Positions 7,401 through 11,080 of a DNA stretch of 11,080 nucleotides are shown in pieces (positions within the stretch are counted from its first letter, which is position 1; every line of letters begins with the position of its first letter). A program made the translations under genes and the position numbers. Origin of the DNA: Alphaproteobacteria bacterium (GTDB lineage: Bacteria; Pseudomonadota; Alphaproteobacteria; Micropepsales; Micropepsaceae); the NCBI GenBank assembly GCA_028869725.1, contig JAGWRJ010000091.1:1-11080 (forward strand), written 5' to 3'. The notes under the pieces were generated by a model that worked only from the letters and a program-made list of their open reading frames with translations, was not told the DNA's origin and ran no database searches.

Positions 7401-7910
7401 CACGCTGCACTGGCTCTGACCGGCGGCGTGTCCACCGGCGTCATCCTCACCTACGGTGGTACGGTCATCACGCCGCAGTTCAGTCTTGATGCGCTGACCA
7501 TGCGCGAAGAGGGCTACCGTGAGACCGGTGGCGGCTCGGGTACGACGGGCGCAGATGGTCTTGATCTCATCGTCGCGCCTTATTACGCGTCATCGGCCCG
7601 TGCCTATCTTGGCAGCTCCATCCGGCAGGACATCGATCTGGGTGGCTTCTATCTTCAGCCCGAACTGCGTGCCGGATACCGCTACGATTTCCTCGCAAGC
7701 CCGGTCAAACTTCGCGCCGCCTTTGCGAGCGTGCCGAGCAGCAAGTTCGCACTGACCGGACCAGATCCCGAGCGCGGCGATATCGTCGCCGGCGGCACGC
7801 TTTCGGTGGCAACGGGCACGTGGTCTCTGGGTGTCAATTACGACTATCTGCGCGGTACGGGCGGAGCGGTCGATCAGATCGGCACGCTCACCCTGCTGGG
7901 GCGTTTCTGA
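4482..7910 (+). CDS. Autotransporter (type Va) with outer-membrane beta-barrel
   Basis: A 1142-residue secreted surface protein. The signal peptide is about residues 1-23 (cleavage after AYA). The passenger, about 24-800, is rich in Gly, Asn, Thr and Ser with recurrent N-G-N-I and N-N-G-T turns, as in a parallel beta-helix. A GSHDDTINVSG / GGGRDTLTIG pair near 545-590 is a repeat type common in autotransporter passengers. A linker helix follows (about 810-850, QASGPVAERQRELRMYADKEGG). The C-terminal barrel runs from about 852 (TTMWGQEFF) to the terminal LTLLGRF, ending in Phe as outer-membrane barrels do; about 290 residues fits the autotransporter beta-domain. No protease triad, RGD motif or other catalytic signature was recognised in the passenger, so an adhesin or surface-layer role is more likely than an enzyme, but this is inference. 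The only two cysteines (738 and 748) form a CTFNVSAASDC loop. It faces the TonB receptor gene across a shared terminator. Confidence 0.9.
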   Translation: MYKHALMLTVATVALSMGSIAYADTTISSTVNKAQTTSSAGNILVGDATASPVKAGTVAVTIANPAIEINSANYVQITTASSLVSNKGTSGAIGIQMDAATTPNGPGVGTDALYSVGQINLTGSGTAKYGVLVKPVTGDTNPQFNGNIDLAAGSTTSVTGDNSVGIEVATGAQLNGNIKILGTLLANPSSTTAATGGNVAGIRLDGEVNGNVLIDAGGSVQAYGQNAQGLVVANTVTGNITNNGTLDALGIQTALVNAANPEAGSALIVAGSVNGGIYNSGPLSTGSTTARAAINTYGNAAAVLISSSGAGAVTPAPMTIGTYTTISNAAIPQVDGSYSFVNRGAITAHPYNPDLNGTIGVSMQGDAVGTVTFQGGLYNPGTISVSATTDAKATSVVTASGVIVGNYVNLPSIVVDHAESGAGSITSSVSGANAGSTAAIAINQYANMPLLVNNGGIITATASSTNTSITNPGNTGSTVLPGLSAYAVEDLSGTLTTVDNYGGTISASTTQLSDNSQVAVALGLGAAKNNVTINNTGNIIGDVILGSHDDTINVSGTNSAPASITGNIALGGGRDTLTIGDFGTVKGSVTEFGGGTATVTVGSGSGTGTLILTNTAQGLTVNTLDVKGGGTLGMAISQAFNSTSAGYVGPVIKAVDVTSGGAVTPGAITLDPNSKFTLNYQSFISTPNPGQPAQFVLLDAPTGQLSVGNFATIQSTIQGNPANKITGEIPYLFTGSVCTFNVSAASDCSGAAPTTDSQLVLNLQPKSAAQLGLTGNAAKIFPYANAALATDSALGGNFVSDITNSAQAQAAYNAFLPDLSGSSRAVLVSITDQASGPVAERQRELRMYADKEGGTTMWGQEFFQRMDSGRNVEGYKGSGFGLSVGADTGSPQAGRYGGAITFFSGDQTNKAPDFAKTSNQWYLLSGYTDWRGKGLFLDTQASVGYGALKGHRYMQLTDPNTGKIIYTRAAANKHAALALTGGVSTGVILTYGGTVITPQFSLDALTMREEGYRETGGGSGTTGADGLDLIVAPYYASSARAYLGSSIRQDIDLGGFYLQPELRAGYRYDFLASPVKLRAAFASVPSSKFALTGPDPERGDIVAGGTLSVATGTWSLGVNYDYLRGTGGAVDQIGTLTLLGRF

Positions 7911-7928
7911 GCGGCAGTACATAAAGAA

Positions 7929-7954
7929 ACAGGGCGGGACACGTCCCGCCCTGT
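7929..7954. terminator. Perfect hairpin, probable terminator for the leftward receptor gene
   Basis: An 11-bp perfect stem ACAGGGCGGGA/TCCCGCCCTGT with a CACG loop lies 18 bases after the autotransporter stop. Read leftward, the stem is followed by TTTCTTTATG, a T-rich tract suited to intrinsic termination. Read rightward, it is followed by GTGGCAGC, so it should work poorly for the autotransporter. Confidence 0.75.
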
Positions 7955-7966
7955 GTGGCAGCAAAG

Positions 7967-7998
7967 AAAGGGGCACGAATGCGTTCGTGCCCCTTTTT
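7967..7998. terminator. Bidirectional intrinsic terminator between convergent genes
   Basis: A 10-bp perfect stem GGGGCACGAA/TTCGTGCCCC with a TGCG loop, extended by AAA/TTT, then TTTTT on the plus strand. This is a textbook terminator for the autotransporter. On the minus strand the stem is followed by TTTCTTTGC, so it can also stop the receptor transcript, with the second hairpin at 7929-7954 as backup. Confidence 0.88.
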
Positions 7999-8005
7999 CG
8001 TATGA

Positions 8006-11000
8006 TCAGAAGTTGACCCCGAAGGTCGCACCGAAGGTCTGCGGGTCACCATAGAACGCGTTGGTGTAATTACCCGAGGAGGCCGTTGTCAGATATTCGC
8101 CCGTGATATAATTGTTATTGAGGACGTTCTTGGCCCAGAGGCGCAGATACCAGGTGCCGTCCGGAGAGTTCAGCTGGGTCTGCAGGTTCATGACATCATA
8201 CGATGAGATCTTGTTGGCCGCGCCATTGAAGATGCTGCCATACATGTCGTTCTGCCAATAATAGTCGATGCGGCTGACGAGGTGATACTCGTTGGGCAGA
8301 GGCAGCGTGTACTGCGCACCGACGCTGATGGTGATGGGTGGTGTATTCTGCAGTTCATTACCCTTGAGGTTCTGCGGGACGCCGCCATAGGTCCCATTTA
8401 CGGCTGGCGCGGTGGTCGAGAAGCCTTGCGCCGCCAATGCCTGCGCATACGTTACGCCGGGCGCGATCAGCTTGTTGGGATTCATGCAGCTGCCGTATGC
8501 CGCATAAGGAATGCCCGAAGACGCTAGAGCACCGATGCCTCCCGGAGGCGCGAAGAACAGGCCGCCGATGTTGGGCAAAGTACCCGGCTTGGCGCCATTG
8601 TAGTAAAGGACGCAGTTCGAGCCGCCGCTTCCGCTGATCGTCGCATCCTTGACGAGGAGGGCGTTGGCATAGCTGTTGCTCGGGTTGCGCGGATTGATCG
8701 ACGTCGAATTGCCGATGCTGGTATTGGTGCTGGAGAAACCGAGGTTGAACTGCCAGCGGTTGGTCGGCGCCCACAATATCGTGCTTTCAACACCCCAGAG
8801 CTTGGCGTTGATGTTTTCGTTGACCGAGGTGTTGTTCACGATCTTCGAAACCTGCAGCCCGGTGTAATTGTAGTACCAGATATCACCATTGGCCTGCAGA
8901 TCACCGCCCATCGCAAGGTTTTTGGTACCGACTTCGAAGGCGTCGATGCTTTCCGGATTATAGGTGGCGGGAACACCAAGGCCCGGCTCAACGCCCGGAT
9001 TGAAACCACCGGCCATATAGCCGCGGGCATAGGAGGCGTAGAACAGGGTTTGGTCGGTGAAGGAGAGTTTCGGCGTATAATCGACCACCGCCCGGCCGGT
9101 CCACTTGTCATAGGTGACCTGGTTAAACTGCCAGGCATCGTTCGGACCTGCCGGCTGATTGGCGCCGCAGCCTGCCGAAGCGGCAGTTCCAGGTACCGAA
9201 CCGTTGGCGCAGTTGAAGTCAATCTGGCCCTGCGATGCCAACGCCGCCATCGCCGCATCCTCGTTGGTGGTCCCGATCGGGACCAGACCAGAGAGGAGTT
9301 CGATACGGCCCTGCTGATACTTCTGGTCCTCGGTCCAGCGTGCGCCGAGGGTGAACTTCAACAGATGCGGGATCGCGGTGTAGTAGGCTTCCGCATAAAT
9401 ACCCTTGGACCTCAGGCGGTCAAGCTTGCCGTAATTGTTGTAGTAACCCGGCGCGTAGATGCAGCCCGTGGTGCCGCAGAGCTGTGGTGCCGCCAGGCCG
9501 GCAAGACCACCGAGGATAATCGAAGGGTAGTCGAGGGTATCGGAGACGACGAAATAGTTGCCGTTATCGTGCTCCTGCAGATAGTAGAAGCCCAGCATGC
9601 CATTGAGCGGCCCGCTGAAATGGGTGTTGAAGCGCCATTCCCCGGACCATTGCGTCGCCGCCCCGTTCGACTGGTCATAAGCCGCCAGCGAATTGGAGAA
9701 GGTATAATTGCCGCCGGTAAGGCCGAGATTGGTTGTGCCTGAGATCGGCAGTTCATTGGGATGCGAGAAATAAGGTGCGTAAATCGCGGCATAAGCAGGT
9801 CCTGCCACGGCACTGAGGGTACCGAGGAACACCGACTTGGCCGTCGCCCAGGCAACCGGATTGATAGTTACACCGGGAACGTTGTTGTAGCTTTCCTGCG
9901 AGGAAACGCTGTTCTGGTCATAGCCCAGGATCGCATCAGAATCGAGCCAGCTGGCCCAGGACTGATGCCAGGACAAGGCCAGGAAGTTGTCCTGCGCGCG
10001 ATAGGTGGGATCGAAGGTGGTGTAAATCTGCCACGGATTTGAGGGGAGCACGACCCCGGGCGGCAGGGTCGGGGTCGTCGCCAGGTTGGTGATGCCCAGA
10101 AGAGGGGCTAACGGCCCGAGTGTCGCGCCGAACGTCGTCTGCATCCCCTGGGCCGAGGACGCGATGTAGCCGAGGGTGGAGTTGCCGTTCACCGCACCGT
10201 TAGCCGAGAGCGAATTAGGCAGACAGCCGAGGATCCCTGACGGGTCGGTTGAGCACAGCTGCTTCGTCGAGCGCATGTGATTGTCGGATTCGCTCGAGAA
10301 CTGTCCGGTGAAATCGACCTGGGTTCTGGAGGTCGGCTCCCAGCGCAGTTCAGTGCGGATCGAGTACTGGTTGCGGTTATCCGGATGGCTGTTGTTATAG
10401 AGATTGGTGGTGTAGCCGGAGTGGCGGATATAGTCGCCGGCAATGCGCAGTCCGAGCTGGTCAGTGACCAGAGGAACGTTCACGAAGCCCTTGAACTGCA
10501 TGAGATCATAATTGCCGTAGGTGGCCTGCAGGTTGCTCGAGAAGCCCGTGAGATCGGGCTTCGCTGCCACCACATTGACCACACCGCCGGTGGCACCGCG
10601 GCCATAAAGGGTCGACTGGGGTCCGCGCAGGACCTCGATGCGCTGCAGGTCGTAGAAGGAGCCGTCGGCGAGGTTCGGGCTGTCCAGATAGACATTGTTG
10701 AAGTTGATGGCGACGCCGGAATCCGCGCCATAGCCTACGGCCGTGGTGCCGATGCCGCGGATCTGAAAGTCAGATCCCGTGAAGTTGCCTTTGGTGTAAC
10801 TGACACTTGGGGTTGCAAACTGCAGATCATTAAAGCGGGTGATCTGATGGGCCGAGAGATCGTGGGCGGTAAAGGCCGAGATCGAGATAGGAACGGTCTG
10901 GACGTTCTGGCTGATTTTCTGGGCGGTAACCACCACGGTTTCGATCTGGGCGAAGGCCGGTGCGGCAAGTGCAGTGGTTAGAAGCAAGACTGAGACAAAC

Positions 11001-11038
11001 GCGGCGGACTGGGCGGTCCGTGTACCAAATCCCGACAT
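8006..11038 (-). CDS. TonB-dependent outer-membrane receptor
   Basis: A 1010-residue active-import receptor that uses TonB energy to bring a scarce ligand across the outer membrane. The signal peptide is residues 1-30 (AFA cleavage). A TonB-box-like segment IETVVVTAQK (32-41) leads into the plug, with FQIRGIGTTAVGYG (91-104), VYLDS and the hallmark RIEVLRGPQSTLYGRGATGGVVNV (about 133-156). The barrel follows, including FYASYARGYMAGGFNPG (667-682), ESIDAFEVGTKN (696-707) and the ending GDPQTFGATFGVNF with terminal Phe. At 1010 residues it is longer than many siderophore receptors; the extra length lies in extracellular loops, and its eight cysteines all occur in four close pairs. The RGATGGVVNVV form and IETVVVTAQ box are typical of the many receptors in sphingomonad/caulobacter-like bacteria. 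The ATG at 11038 has GGGGGAG about seven bases upstream. The ligand cannot be told; no SusD, FecR/FecI or transport partner lies inside the window. Confidence 0.93.
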   Translation of the reverse strand: MSGFGTRTAQSAAFVSVLLLTTALAAPAFAQIETVVVTAQKISQNVQTVPISISAFTAHDLSAHQITRFNDLQFATPSVSYTKGNFTGSDFQIRGIGTTAVGYGADSGVAINFNNVYLDSPNLADGSFYDLQRIEVLRGPQSTLYGRGATGGVVNVVAAKPDLTGFSSNLQATYGNYDLMQFKGFVNVPLVTDQLGLRIAGDYIRHSGYTTNLYNNSHPDNRNQYSIRTELRWEPTSRTQVDFTGQFSSESDNHMRSTKQLCSTDPSGILGCLPNSLSANGAVNGNSTLGYIASSAQGMQTTFGATLGPLAPLLGITNLATTPTLPPGVVLPSNPWQIYTTFDPTYRAQDNFLALSWHQSWASWLDSDAILGYDQNSVSSQESYNNVPGVTINPVAWATAKSVFLGTLSAVAGPAYAAIYAPYFSHPNELPISGTTNLGLTGGNYTFSNSLAAYDQSNGAATQWSGEWRFNTHFSGPLNGMLGFYYLQEHDNGNYFVVSDTLDYPSIILGGLAGLAAPQLCGTTGCIYAPGYYNNYGKLDRLRSKGIYAEAYYTAIPHLLKFTLGARWTEDQKYQQGRIELLSGLVPIGTTNEDAAMAALASQGQIDFNCANGSVPGTAASAGCGANQPAGPNDAWQFNQVTYDKWTGRAVVDYTPKLSFTDQTLFYASYARGYMAGGFNPGVEPGLGVPATYNPESIDAFEVGTKNLAMGGDLQANGDIWYYNYTGLQVSKIVNNTSVNENINAKLWGVESTILWAPTNRWQFNLGFSSTNTSIGNSTSINPRNPSNSYANALLVKDATISGSGGSNCVLYYNGAKPGTLPNIGGLFFAPPGGIGALASSGIPYAAYGSCMNPNKLIAPGVTYAQALAAQGFSTTAPAVNGTYGGVPQNLKGNELQNTPPITISVGAQYTLPLPNEYHLVSRIDYYWQNDMYGSIFNGAANKISSYDVMNLQTQLNSPDGTWYLRLWAKNVLNNNYITGEYLTTASSGNYTNAFYGDPQTFGATFGVNF

Positions 11039-11080
11039 GGCGTGCTCCCCCTGTGTTTCGTAATTTTGGTATTTCTATTC

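Noticed and set aside
6018..7403. 461-codon open frame on the minus strand inside the autotransporter
   Set aside because: It is an antisense shadow: the sequence is rich in Arg/Ala/Gly from high-GC codon phase, has no domain, and the plus-strand protein is clearly real.
9050..9742. 230-codon plus-strand frame inside the receptor gene
   Set aside because: Antisense to a well-recognised TonB receptor; composition is that of a shadow frame with no family motifs.

Overview
The window is high-GC Gram-negative DNA, most likely from an alphaproteobacterium. It encodes two large outer-membrane proteins (an autotransporter and a TonB-dependent receptor), an IbpA-type small heat-shock protein with a heat-shock-like leader, and a HisN-type phosphatase. 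The class assignment is an inference from gene content and style. No rRNA, tRNA, CRISPR array, insertion sequence or phage gene is visible. The gene order looks chromosomal rather than mobile.

Layout. (1) 18-818 (+): histidinol-phosphatase-like inositol monophosphatase family enzyme. Its 3' end overlaps by 15 bp the end of a convergent pair. (2) 804-2062 (-): an apparent two-gene operon, an SCP2 sterol-carrier-domain protein followed by an alpha/beta-hydrolase of the lysophospholipase/monoacylglycerol lipase type that starts with TTG. (3) 2063-2443: a 381-bp divergent intergenic region. Its right half reads as a sigma-32-like promoter followed by a leader of about 110 nt that can fold into three hairpins, the last of which masks the Shine-Dalgarno sequence. 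This is the architecture of a ROSE-type RNA thermometer. (4) 2444-2911 (+): ibpA-like Hsp20. (5) 2919-2956: two back-to-back perfect hairpins between convergent genes. (6) 2964-4286 (-): a 440-residue pentapeptide-repeat protein with an interrupted right-handed beta-helix. (7) 4482-7910 (+): a 1142-residue classical autotransporter, probably starting at TTG. (8) 7929-7998: two perfect hairpins forming a two-way terminator. (9) 8006-11038 (-): a 1010-residue TonB-dependent receptor whose only eight cysteines fall in four close pairs.

Functional reading. The left third holds housekeeping metabolism (a histidine biosynthesis step and lipid handling). The middle holds a stress-response gene with apparent transcriptional plus translational thermal control. 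The right two thirds is cell-surface biology: an autotransporter and a TonB receptor facing each other across a shared terminator. I see no obvious new multi-gene system. The best regulatory signal is the predicted RNA thermometer. The best uncharacterised protein is the interrupted pentapeptide-repeat solenoid.
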